The notes below the pieces were generated by a model. It worked only from the letters and a program-made list of their open reading frames with translations. It had not been told where the DNA came from and ran no database searches. Shown one piece after another: positions 34,083-44,539 of a DNA stretch of 64,000 nucleotides. Position 1 is the stretch's first letter; every line of letters starts with the position of its first letter. The DNA lies in assembly GCF_022605725.1 (NCBI RefSeq), contig NC_065556.1, positions 1,364,001 to 1,428,000 on the forward strand, written 5' to 3'. This stretch comes from Anthonomus grandis grandis. Its lineage: Eukaryota; Arthropoda; Insecta; Coleoptera; Curculionidae. A program made the translations under genes and the position numbers.

Positions 34083-34597
34083 GCATACGCCATAGTTTTT
34101 TGGCTTCTTAATAATTGTTCTTTTTTACGTAGAAAAAATTCTTTACTTTTGTTTTTGAAGTCGGGATGTACAGTTTCTAAATGTCGGCGTATCTTAGCAG
34201 GTACCATCGAACTATAAGGAAGTAGTTTGCTGCACAACATATAAAGAGGTGAGCCGTTGGAATCAACAAATCCGAGATTAATGTTTGATTCGTCATACTT
34301 TTTCTACTTTGTTGTTTTACTACTTGAACTTGAAACCATAAAACTAGAACTTGACGCCGTCAACCACTTCTTTTTTATTTACAACCACTACGAACAACAA
34401 CAAGACAAGCGAACATAAAATACTGAGCGCGGTGTGGGTAAATTTTGCGGTAAAATTAGTAGTAAATTTTTTAAATAAATTTTTTAAATAATGATTGCTT
34501 GATTAATATATTCGCCGCGCCAAACAATCCTCCTTTATATTATACCAGCAACCATTGAATCATCTCGAATTCTTCAGAAACTTTGGAGAGCCAGACG
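34083..34597 (-). repeat. Captured inverted copy of hAT 5' region and coding start
   Basis: Inverse of 36,412-36,886. It includes the presumed hAT 5' untranslated sequence and the coding start MLCSKLLPYSSMVPAKIRRH through KTMAYA, read on the minus strand. At 34,083 it joins DD41D TIR sequence within the codon after MAYA, giving a short chimeric frame (34,046-34,240, ending KIYQHKIFRDF). The non-coding part contains small expansions not seen in the parent. Protein text over the shared coding part is identical to the parent. Confidence 0.85.
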
Positions 34598-34709
34598 GAA
34601 AAGAGAAAGAAAAGAGCCCTTTTTCCTGATTAAATTGCCCTATTTACTTTTATGATTATCTAAAGGAGAAATACGAAAAAAAAAACCATTAAATTATTAA
34701 AAGTTGCAT

Positions 34710-35798
34710 TTAATGTATAAGATGCTCAAAATGAGCACTATTTACTTGTTGGCAAAGCCCAAGACGATAATAAAATTCGTTTCTGACATTTTCTAACACT
34801 TCTGGAGATATTTGTCGGATTTCTTGCCTAATACGTTCTTTGAGTTCGTCTAGGTTTCCTGGTTTGCTCATATAAATTTGACTTTTCAAATGTCCCCACA
34901 GAAAAAAATCAAGTGGGGTGAGATCGGGAGAACGTGCCGGCCACTCGATTGCACCCCTTCTACCAATCCATCTGTTTGGAACATTGTCATCTTAATACTG
35001 GCGTACATTACGGGCATAATGTGGGGGAGCACCATCTTGTTGCATCCAGATTCTTTCATCATACAAATCTGGATCGAACTGACTCGGATATAAGGCACGT
35101 AAGACTGGAACTAGTTCATGTTCAAGAAATTCTAGATATCTTTCCCCAGTTAAAGTACCATTGAAGAATATGGGCCCTATAACTTGGCTGCCAATTATAC
35201 CAGCCCAAACATTAGTTTTCTGGGGATATTGTGTATTAGTTTCCTTTACCCAGTGTGGGTTCTCGTCAGACCAGTAGCGAGAGTTCTGCTTATTAACATG
35301 GCCATTTAGGGTGAATGTAGCCTCATCAGAAAAAAGGATTCACTCCGAAGATATGCGATTTTCGTCAATGGCGTTCATCATTAATTCACAGAACTGAACT
35401 CTGCGATCTGGATCGTCTTCCAATAATTCTTGAACGGGTTGCATTTTATAAGGTCGTTTGCTTGCACTTTTTAAATATTTTAGCACAGATTTATGATGAA
35501 TAGAGTTTTTGCGAGCTACTCTTCTGGCTACACTTACCGGATTTTCTTCCATCGCTAACAATATAATTAATTGGGTGTTTTCATCGATTTTAGAAGACCT
35601 TTGTCTTGAAACATCCCTCACGTGCCCAACTTCTCGAAATCTGCTTTCGATTTTACTAACCGTACCTTGGTTAATAGGTGGCAAATCTGGATGTTTCTGC
35701 CTGAATAAGTGGACAACCTCTGGCTGAGTACAACTTCTGTCCCTATAACCAATCATCATTAAGATTTCAATCTTATGGGATTCGGATAAATAAGGCAT
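34710..35798 (-). pseudogene. DD41D transposase X1, 363-codon frame with two nonsense codons
   Basis: Start chosen at the ATG at 35,798 (MPYLSESHKIEILMMIGYRD), the usual family start; an in-frame GTG lies 15 codons upstream. The HTH region extends to about residue 80 (INQGTVSKIESRFREVGHV). Catalytic blocks: ILFSDEATF just after a TGA at 35,340-35,342, QQDGAPPHYA (about 35,025), and WPARSPDLTPLDFFLWG (about 34,935-34,890). 41 residues lie between the second and third aspartates. A second stop (TAA) replaces a leucine codon in VRQYLDD. There is no frameshift: the full-length frame is kept apart from the two stops. It ends EHLIH. Dead, but only two point changes from open. Confidence 0.9.
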
Positions 35799-36728
35799 TT
35801 TTTCAATATAAGTTAACTTATTTAACAACTGGTTGAAATTCACTTTAACAGTGACACTACAACAATGTCAGAAAATGACTCGATACCAATAAAATAAACA
35901 AACACGCCAAAAATTTACCAACACAAAATATTTCGAGACTTTTAATGATTTAATGGTTTTTATTTTTTTTGGAATGATTGTTTTTTTTGTCGTATTTCTC
36001 TTTAGATAATCACAAAAGTAAATAGGGCAATTTAATCAGGAAAGAAGGCTCTTTTCAATGAAAGTTTAAAAAAAGTGGCTTTCCATTTGAAAAAAAAAGT
36101 TTGGGTTAATTTGGACCCCCCCTGTAGGTGAAAAAATACAAAAACTATCTTGAAATGTGAAAAAAAAAAAACAAAAATCGACGGGTCTCAGGAATTTTGC
36201 GAGATAAATTTTGATTAGTTTTAACTGAATTTATTCCAGTTAAAGTCACCACACTGTATGTATTATTAAGTAAATGCTCGACCTATTACATCGAAATGTT
36301 ACAGCGGTACTCATATGCCACCATTCGCCCCCGGACTATAAGCAATGGAATGACCTCTCTTCGTCGCGCTGTTTCTCGTCCTCGTGCGTCGACGCGTACT
36401 TCGGAGAAAATCGTCTGGCTCTTCGAAGTTTCTGAAGAATTCGAGATGATTCGATGGTTGCTGGTATAATATAAAGGAGGATTGTTTGGCGCGGAGAATT
36501 TATTAATCAAGCAACGTACCGCAAAATTTACCCACACCGCGCTCAGTAATTTATGTTCGCTTGTCTTGTTGTTGTTCGTAGTGGTTGTAAATAAAAAAGA
36601 AGTGGTTGACGGCGTCAAGTTCTAGTTTTATGGTTTCAAGTTCATGTAGTAAAACAACAAAGTAGAAAAAGTATGACGAATCAAACATTAATCTCGGATT
36701 TGTTGATTCCAACGGCTCACCTCTTTAT

Positions 36729-37751
36729 GTGTTGTGCAGCAAACTACTTCCTTATAGTTCGATGGTACCTGCTAAGATACGCCGACATTTAGAAACTGTA
36801 CATCCCGACTTCAAAAACAAAAGTAAAGAATTTTTTCTACGTAAAAAAGAACAATTATTAAGAAGCCAAAAAACTATGGCGTATGCGACTCAGACTGTAA
36901 ATGAAGAGGCCACGGAGGCATCGTATTTGGTTAGTTACCGCATTGCCCAAGCAGGAGAAGCCCACACTATCGCTAAAAAGCTAATAAAACCATGTGTGGT
37001 AGACATAACAAAATGTATGCTCCACGAAAAATTTGTAAAGCATCTTTCTACAGTGCCGCTTTCCAGAAACCCAACTCGATTGGAATGATTGCATGGAGCC
37101 AAGGCATTGACAGATAGAACAGCAGGAGCAATATCACGAATAAAAATGAAAGCGCCAAATTGTAGTTCCAGCCACTACATCCTGCATAGACAATCACTCG
37201 CGGTTAAGAAAATGCCACCAGATCTAAAATTGGTTCTTGATGAGTCAGTAAAAATAATTAATTTTGTCAAGTCACGTCCACTCCAATCCCGATTGTTCTC
37301 AATATTATGTGAAGATTATGGTAGCGATCATAAAACACTATTGCTCCATACTAAAGTGAGATGGTTGTCTCGGGGAAAAACTTTGACAAAGCATTTTGAA
37401 CTAAGAACAAAATTAGAAGTTTTTTTTAATTTAAAAGACCGTTTGTCCGATAAAAGCTGGTTATTTAGACTAGCATTTTTAGCAGACATGTTTGGAAAAC
37501 TTAACGAATTAAACCTGTCACTACAAGTGAAACAGACAACAGTTTTCAATGCTAACAACAAAATAACTGCCTTTAAAAGAAATTTAAATTTTTGGATTAC
37601 TTGTTTTGGTAAGAGAGAAATCGAAATCTTTTCATTGCTAAGTGAGTTCCTTAGTCACCATAGTCTTAGTGATACAGAAATATTTCAAAATGAAATCGTG
37701 TGTGTCGAAATCGAAATGTGTATAAATATTTTATATTATAGTTTAATATGA
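36729..37751 (+). pseudogene. ZBED5/SCAND3-like hAT transposase, internally deleted
   Basis: A single 341-codon frame with one TGA (37,086-37,088). The N-terminal part (MLCSKLLPYSSMVPAKIRRH; HLETVHPDF) is the end of a BED-type zinc finger, followed by SYRIAQAGEAHTIAKKLIKP. After TVPLSRNPTRLE and the stop it jumps to HGAKALTDRTAGAISRIK, so roughly 100 residues that usually lie between, including the LDESTDV-type first catalytic region, are missing. It continues HTKVRWLSRGKTLTKHFELR and DKSWLFRLAFLADMFGKLNE, typical of ZBED5-like proteins. The C-terminal dimerisation region is truncated. The frame has no shift, so the deletion was in frame. Confidence 0.87.
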
Positions 37752-37789
37752 TTTTGTTTAAACTGTTAGCCCAACTCAAGATTATAATT

Positions 37790-38975
37790 TTAAATTAAGA
37801 AAACTTAATAAATATTTAGAGTTTCCTTCTTTGCTAAGTAGTCTTCTGCTTTTAAAATTTGCAAAAATTGTCCAATTATGTAAGGAAGTGACGTAATCAC
37901 CTTACGCCATTTTGTAAAATCTTTGACTTTTGACAAGTGAATCTAATTAACAATTTCTAATCTCTTGTGGCATATTAGTTTAAAAATATGGTATAAATAT
38001 CCTTGAATTTAAAATAATCTTTATTATGACTCTTCTGGGACATCCCCTTTACTGTAAATCTGGTTAAATTTTTTGATCGGTTCTTAGGACTTCATTGTTA
38101 TTACAAATGCTAAGCCCCAAGTTCTCTAAAGAATTTTTTGTCTTAAAATAATTATACTGTGCTGTAATATAAAAAGTATTTTTCCTAGAAAACCTCTCAA
38201 ACCAAAAAACAACCACATGACATATTTTATATCACTTAACTCTCAGTTCCCCAACAGCAGTGAAGATTATCAAAGATGATTAGCCCAAATCGTTTGTTTA
38301 AAAATTTTCATCCCATTCCTTGACTAAAAATTCCATTAATAATTAATTTATTGGTACTGATGAAAAACTGATTTTGACCCTCTCTTCTAGATTTTTTACT
38401 AATAAAAAAAAATAAAAATAATATTATAGGAATAATAAGACAGGACCTAGTGCTTTACCGTCTCCATAGCAAGCAAACTTAAATATTGGCTTCCAGCTGT
38501 TGCGCTCAGATAAAAAAAAGTCATGAAGTTTATCCTCTCGTCTGACTGCTACGATAATAGTTTCATCCACACCTCAGGTTATGTTTGGCACCGTTTTGAG
38601 AATTAATAAAAAACATATAAAAAGTGTTTTGTCCTAAGCTAAACACAGGCAAGTGGTACTTCAATTAAGTTCTAAGTCACGTCATTATCGTTCGTTAAAA
38701 AAGTGATTAATTCCGCATAAATAACTAACAATGGGAGTCACTATTCATCAAAACTTATTAGTTTTAGTTTAATAAGTAGTAGTTTTTTTAGTTTATTTGG
38801 TCTAAGCCCACAGAATAGTTGGTATATTTACTTAAAGTATATTATTTATGAATGTATTATTTAAAATTGTGTACAACATTTTACTTCACCGAAACAAAAA
38901 TCATGTTTACCAACGCTTAGAAAGCAACAAAAGCTGTAAGTGTATCAGATCCATTTAAGTTATGCTAAAACTAAC
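37790..38975 (+). repeat. Dispersed repeat alpha, copy C
   Basis: Blocks shared with copies A, B and D: CTTTGCTAAGTAGTCTTCTG, AAATCTTTGACTTTTGAC, AAAATTCCATTAATAATTAA, TTTGACCCTCTC, TTATCCTCTCGTCTG, and TTTAAGTTATGCTAAA at 38,955. It stops before the HTH coding end. Confidence 0.7.
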
Positions 38976-39119
38976 GTAAGATTAACCAATTTCTATGTCA
39001 CTCAAATTTTTGATCACATTATGAACAATACAGAGGGATCTTGCTCAATTTCGTTCTGGTTTTAAAAATTTGTTACTTGCAAAACACTGCCACAATGGAG
39101 CGTTCAGCCAGGACAAATT

Positions 39120-39690
39120 TTGTCCTTTATTCTTCATCAACTGTAATTTTTTTACGTCACGAGCGTGGCGTTATCAGCCTGCGGAAGGGCAAACAAAGGC
39201 AGCACTGAACTATATCTAGAATGGAGACAATTTATACTTATTATCTAGACCGCTGAACCCAGATAAGAAGAACTTTCATCCTGCAAACGTGAACGCTTTT
39301 TAAATATTACCGGAGGGGGATCGCTGTGTTTTGCCATTGGGCCCAAATTATAATAAGAATGGCTCAAAAAGCTAAGTATGTCAATTTTTTTAGAGCGAGT
39401 AAAATGATAATTTTATTTCTAACAAAAAATGTTTTTGTTTCGGGCCGTAGAATTATTTTTTTACATTTTATCATTAACTCAATATACTTGTGGTAAAAAC
39501 CAACTCCCTTAGGCAATAAAGCGGAAATACAAAATGCCGTCGTAACATTAAATCCGACGGAAAAAAAACCATGGACAAAAAAAATGCCGCACTCATCCAA
39601 TTAGGTTTGGGACTGTTATTCGGGGTCTTGCCGGCCCTTTTATCTTTTTTTAGTTTTCTAGAAAAAAAGCATCATGTTATGAATAAGAAA
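39120..39690 (+). pseudogene. Unrecognised decayed coding stretch
   Basis: One plus-strand frame reads protein-like text over about 180 codons with about seven stops: RAWRYQPAEGQTKAALNYI, NGDNLYLLSRPLNPDKKNFH, ILPEGDRC, and a C-terminal KNAALIQLGLGLLFGVLPAL followed by LSFFSFLEKKHH. Balanced composition, repeated cysteines in C-x-C spacing and a final hydrophobic, membrane-like segment suggest a real former protein. I do not recognise the family. It is not similar to any transposase or RT in this window. Other frames over the same DNA (a 78-codon minus frame at 39,364-39,600) look like shadows. Confidence 0.45.
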
Positions 39691-39932
39691 TAATGATAAA
39701 TAAATTATTAAATAAAACATACTAAATTAAATTTATAGAATTAAGAGCAAGATGTTAAAATATATAGAAAAGAAATTAAAGCATGTTGAGCAGTGTCAAG
39801 CGAATTTTATAGAATTGGTTAATTTAACTCGCTAAAACTATACCAATTATAGAGAAATGTACAACAGAAAAATTGATAGGCATAGTTTGTTTGGTCGTAA
39901 CTGTAAATTCGTTTTATGTAGCCTATTATATA

Positions 39933-40435
39933 CAAGGTGGGCCATCGAAAATGTACTGCAAGGCATAACTGCTAGGAAAATGTTTTAATTTTAAAAATCC
40001 AGATATACATTGATTTTAATAGTAAGAAGGACAACTTTTGCCCTAAAAACTATTGCAAAATCTTCAACCGTCTAAATGGAGGTGTCATTTCCAAAATTTC
40101 TCATAATAAAAATAAGGATTTAATAATACTGTGTTAAAGAGTTCTATTAATTCCCTATACGTTGCTGTTTATTTTTTGTAAATCGGTCAATTTGTTTAGA
40201 AACTATGATGGATTGAAATTCAAAAAGTAATTTTTTTTTAAACGCATAAATTAATTTAAATTGAAAAAACTTGCCGAATTAATAAAGCAAATCCTAAAAA
40301 TGTTTCCCGCCAACCTCCATAGGGTACAAATTATCTTCAAACTGTTCTCGAACATTCTGAAGAATTTGTGGGGCCACTTCGATCAATAATTCATCTTCAA
40401 AGTCAATTTGTTTAGAAAATATTGAACTCTTGAAT
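39933..40435 (-). mobile_element. Truncated DD41D copy, 3' end only, head to head with the next copy
   Basis: Begins CAAGGTGGGCCATCG next to TA. On the minus strand 40,300-40,430 reads APQILQNVREQFEDNLYPME then VGGKHF, the last codons of the transposase in the following entry. The outside part matches, in inverse, sequence after the stop of that copy (about 41,640-41,760). It is the 3' end of a second copy in opposite orientation. Confidence 0.75.
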
Positions 40436-40593
40436 ACCAACAAAGCGTTTTTATCAAGAATACAAATAAATAAATCGATTTTATTTAAAAATATAATAAT
40501 GTTTATTAAGGTTTAACTATCAGGTACGCTAGTTATTAGCTAGCTATTCTGCGACCTGTACGTTAAAATTTTTCACTAAACTTTTTCACAATT

Positions 40594-41639
40594 ATGGTGT
40601 ACTCAATTGCAGAAACGGTAGAAATAATCAAACTTTATTTTAAAAATTATGAATGTGGAATTTGCGTTGCGTAGATATTTGATGACCGCCATCCTAACAA
40701 ACGTCTTTCTGGTAACATTATTTTCAAAGACGTAAAATTACAGAAGTAAAAACAGGTTACATTACGAGTAAAAAGAAGCGAAATAAAAATCCTGTAATAG
40801 ATAAAGCTTTGGAGGTATTAGTATTGGGCTAAGTTGCCATGGATAATATACTGAGTACAAAAAAATTTGCCAATGAGACCAGCGTGAGTCGTACAAGTGT
40901 CCAAAAAATATGAAAAAACCACAAGTTGCACTCGTACAAAATTCTGTTGGTACAAAAACTACACGAGGATGATTTTGATCGTCGCTTAGAATATTCTGAA
41001 CTTATTAGTAAACGAGCGGTGAAAAATAACAATTTCCTATTTAATGTTTGTTTTTCGGATTAATGTACGTTTTCTTTAAACGGTGTAGTTAATCGGCACA
41101 ATCGTTACTGGTCTGAAAGTAACCCTAGGAATGTTCACGAGGTGCACACACATAACCCTCAGAAACTAAAAGCATGGACTGGTAATTTTACAAATTAATT
41201 TAGTATATATACTTTAATTCACTGGAAAATACAATAGACTCAACCCCAACAGCCGTCATAGACAACAGTCCTGGATACGTTGAAGAGGAATTTCAACAAG
41301 TTTTTTCAACAAAACGGTGCACCTCCACATTAATCTCAATATCTACGCCGTTATTTAAAGAATACCTTTCCAGGTCGGTGCATAGGTCGATGGGGTGCAA
41401 TTGAGTGACCTCCGTGGTAACCGGACTTGACTCCTTTAGAATTTTTTCTGTGGGGACACACAAAAAGCAAAGTGTATAGCACTCCACCTGCCTAATTAGA
41501 AGACCGGCGAAGATTAATTATTGATGGTGGTCGCAAAGTGACCCCTCAAGTTCTTCAAAATGTTCGAGAACAGTTTAAAGAAAATTTGTTTTACGGTATG
41601 GAGGTTGGCGGGCAACATTTTCAGTATTTGCTTAATTAA
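40594..41639 (+). pseudogene. Decayed DD41D-type transposase with glutamate at the third catalytic position
   Basis: Starts MVYSIAETVEIIKLYFKNYE at 40,594. Later blocks: FANETSVSRTSVQKI, HKLHSYKILLVQKLHEDDFD, CFSD followed by a stop, SLNGVVNRHNRYWSE, then QQNGAPPH where QQDGAPPH is expected. The terminal catalytic block reads PDLTPLEFFLWGH, with E at the third catalytic position, 41 residues after the second. The C-terminus is LQNVREQFKENLFYGMEVGG. At least seven stops. The HTH start closely resembles the element at 8945. Inactive. Confidence 0.8.
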
Positions 41640-41839
41640 TTTGGTAGTTTTTTTTAGATTTATTTTACTTATGCGTTTGTTAATTTATTTTTTTTTTGAA
41701 ATTCAATCTTTTATATTTTCTAATCGATTTCACCGATTTTCAAAGAGTAAGCAGTAGAATATAGGAAAATAATAGTACTAGTAGCACTTAGTATATGCAT
41801 ATTAACTCACCTAACAAAATAATTAAAACTAGCTAAATA

Positions 41840-42260
41840 CTGATTGAAGCTTCCTCAAAACTGCTGTCGATATATTACCACAGTCATTTAGTGCAAATTC
41901 GTCTACTGCTGGACATACGCCTCTCTTGATTGCTTCCACATTTTCCATTTTTGTTTTCTATATTCAATTTGTGTGGATCCTCTGTATGCGTCCTGTCTAA
42001 AACCCCACTCTAAAATCCTCTTTGCTCATATGATGAATATTAACCTCGCAATGTCTTTTACGTAGTTTCTAGTTTGTTGCGATCTGCGAAAATTATTCCC
42101 AGCATTGAACTTTCAATTACCCACTGTGCCACATTGATTTTCTGTATAGCCTTTTTTGTTGATGTTAAAGTCCCAGCATCATAACTTATGACAAGCAGAA
42201 GACATTGACTTTAATATGTGCGTTAAGTTTTCAAATACGACCCAAATTAATGTTCTATTC
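41840..42260 (-). pseudogene. RTE-like non-LTR RT C-terminal remnant
   Basis: The minus strand reads QCLLLVISYDAGTLTSTKKA followed by IQKINVAQWVIESSMLGIIF and ADR. This fits the conserved C-terminal region of RTE/BovB-like RTs (CVLPVxTYGAETWTL...RAMERxMLGIxLRDR). Stops interrupt it. About 100 bp later (41,920-42,010) WKQSREAYVQQ-like text in other frames marks the protein end. No catalytic core is preserved. Confidence 0.7.
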
Positions 42261-42359
42261 TTCTTTACTTTGGGTGAGTCTTAGCCGCATTAATTATTGC
42301 TCTCCTTCTCTTACCCTATATCTTCACTTGCCACTATTAGACTCCCGTCCTTAATAAAT

Positions 42360-43660
42360 CTACTGCATAGTATCTTTTCATCTTTTTTTCGATCTATATA
42401 TCGATCTTCTGCTATCTGGTCTCTCAAGAAATGCTGTCTTTATCAATCTATGGTTTTTTGATCTTACTACCTGACTCGACTATCCAATCCCATTCGGTTA
42501 GCTTTTATGTGTTTGACAATGTTTTCACTACCATATATTGCCGCTAATTCAGTATTGTTGCGCTTTTATACACTCCTGTTGTTTCATCTCTATTGGGTCC
42601 AAACATGATTAAAAGAACTTTTAAGCACAAGAAGTTTATTTATTTCCTATTGATTGAAGGTCCAGGTTTCGCTGTTATAAGTAACTACTGGGCGAATTAT
42701 TGACCAGTGCGAAGTTAGTTTGGATTGTCTCTTTAGCAGTTTAGATTTCAATAGAATTATGCGACAGGATAACGCCCTATTTATACCATTATTCTTAATG
42801 AGACATATTTTTCTACTCGATTGTTATCCGTAATTACCGCTGCTAGGTACTGTAAGTTCCTTAACTACTTCATAGTTGAACTCCTCCGTAACCAAGATTA
42901 CGAATTCTGCCTGATTCGTAACCTTGAATTTTTTGTAACCAGCATATATTTTGTTTTTATTTATTTACTTTATTTTATTATTTCTTCTAAATGAGCCACC
43001 GTGTCTATCTCATCAGAAGAAGCCTACAGCAGTTGTGAATTGTAACGAACAAAACCTTCTGTTAGCTCCAACGCTATTCTGCTACCTGCATACGCCAAAG
43101 CAAATTTGATTATAACAATGATGATAGAGAGTCTCCGAGTCTCAGTCCTAATGTTAAACTGAATTGCTGTATTGATAAGTGATGTACCTTTATGATTTCG
43201 GAATTATTTCTTACTTCCTTTCTTTTATATGAATATAATGATGCTTCCGTTTTACTCTGTAAGTATTTTTTGTTGGTTCCATTTCTTTAGAAACACTTAA
43301 CATATTTTTGGTAAAGAATACTTTATTCCTTTTTTAGCAGTTTTATTTTCATACGTTGCCTGAAGCTTTATGTTCTTTTAAAGATGCTATCGCATTCTTA
43401 ATTTCTTACAGTTTTGGTGTTGGTATTCTTACATCTGCTGAAGGGAAAGTAAGGGCTTTTGTTTCTCCGACACTAGGCCATTTGCAAGCTTGATTTTGTG
43501 TGTCTAAACAGGTTTTGTGGCTAAGACACTTGTTGGTATATAGTCCTTCACCGAGTATAAGGTTAGCCATCAGTGTTTGTCACATTCATTTTTAGTCCGA
43601 GCTTATGGGCAGCAGAATTTATCTGTTATAGCATTGTCAAAGTGATCTGATATTAGGAAT
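42360..43660 (-). pseudogene. Second RTE-like RT remnant
   Basis: The minus strand at about 42,990-42,780 reads RIRQNSxxLGYGGVQL-like text with KVTNQAEFVILVTEEFNYEV in one frame. 42,760-42,600 gives SLRINNxxNRA...LLKSKLLKRQSKLTSHWSII followed by RPVVTYNSETWTFNQ, the thumb of RTE-like RTs. 43,560-43,640 has AHKLGLKMNVTNT, the stretch just before the FxxxKT motif. Spacing suggests one element over about 1.3 kb with several frameshifts. Boundaries are approximate. Confidence 0.6.
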
Positions 43661-44240
43661 ATGTACTCTGATGAAAATCCTAAAAGTGTTTACCGATCAA
43701 CAGATTTCGCCGTTTATGTTTAAGCCCAGATTTTCTAAATTTACAGATTTAAACATATACTTAAGCAGGTTCGTCAGACAGTTTCTGCAAAATGTTGTCC
43801 CTCTGCGGAATACGTTTATTTATTTTGGATTGGATCATTAGATTTTTGGAAAAGTTTTACGTTAGCTGTCGTTATATTGTCGTTATTTTATATACCTTTT
43901 GTATTCATTCTATTACTCAGTACTATCGATAGTCTACTTCACAGTAGAAGAGTGACTTTAACATCTGATTATGGTTTATAGTTTAAAAGGCTTTTTTACT
44001 TCATCGGACCAAAAACAAGTCGAGCTAGAAGAGGATATTAAGAAAATAAAAAAGGGTATCGTTGGGCTCAGTTAAATTAAAATAAGAGAAGAAGACCAAA
44101 TGATACTTCATTGTGAAGCTAAATGTAAGATAAAAAGTGAAAATTTCACAAGCCTACACTCCCACATTACCCTTTCTTTTATGTGACTTCTACTAAAAAA
44201 TAAATAATTTATTAACTATATGGTTAACCCACTATACCTT
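43661..44240. other. Gene-free stretch
   Basis: No coding sequence recognised; possibly more RTE debris, too decayed to support. Confidence 0.4.
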
Positions 44241-44329
44241 ACTAATTCGCGATTTAATGCTTAACGAGGTCGCAAAATCTCTCAGATAGGAAAGAAATGC
44301 AAAGGATGGAAGATTTTTTGTATTCTATG

Positions 44330-44530
44330 AGTTAGTTCTATATTAAAAAAAAATACAACAATAATAGACATAGATCAGCCTAGATGGAAATACAAAAAAC
44401 CAGATAGACTTTATTATCTCCAAGAGAATGGGCCATGATGTAACAGCTTTAAACAACTTTTCCATAGGCAGCGATCACAGGATACGTTGATCAAAAATAT
44501 CCACATTAAAAAAGAATGACTAAAAATGAT
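44330..44530 (+). pseudogene. RTE-like endonuclease C-terminal fragment
   Basis: The plus strand reads SPDGNTKNQIDFIISKRMGH and DVTALNNFSIGSDHRILRSK, with the SDHR box that ends apurinic-like endonuclease domains of RTE elements (family pattern SPDGxxxNxIDFI...SDHRLVR). It is in the opposite orientation to the RTE RT remnants at 41.8-43.7 kb, so it is a separate copy or an inverted piece. Nothing recognisable continues. Confidence 0.65.
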
Positions 44531-44539
44531 TGGGAAGAC

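Larger units (their letters stand above)
33757..36256 (-). mobile_element. DD41D element X1 carrying a captured hAT segment, 2500 bp
   Basis: Outer ends CAGTGTGGTGACTTTAACTG and its inverse, flanked by TA at 33,755-33,756 and 36,257-36,258. TIRs are about 320 bp (33,757-34,080 and 35,935-36,256). The transposase is on the minus strand (34,710-35,798). Between the left TIR and the transposase lies an inverted copy of hAT sequence (34,083-34,597), then about 100 bp of the inner part of the original 3' TIR (34,612-34,712). The left TIR has features of the transposase-5' side (AAATATTTTGTGTTGGTAAA), so it is a copy of the right end rather than the native left end. Sister copy X2 is at 54,375-56,119. 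Confidence 0.88.
33577..37751 (+). mobile_element. ZBED5-like hAT element remnant, split by a DD41D element
   Basis: 33,577 begins CACGGTTACTCAAAGTGTGC, then GCTTCGC/GGGCTCCGC blocks, a form common at ends of ZBED5/Charlie-type hAT elements. At 33,756 a DD41D element interrupts, bounded by TA. The hAT sequence resumes at 36,259 and leads to the transposase frame 36,729-37,751. No matching right end was found, so the hAT is truncated or its right end is unrecognisable. The left-end assignment is inference from motif shape. Confidence 0.65.

Noticed and set aside
34878..35164. Overlapping small frames on both strands
   Set aside because: Antisense or out-of-frame readings of the X1 transposase.
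39364..39600. 78-codon minus-strand frame
   Set aside because: The plus-strand reading over the same DNA looks more protein-like and extends further in both directions.
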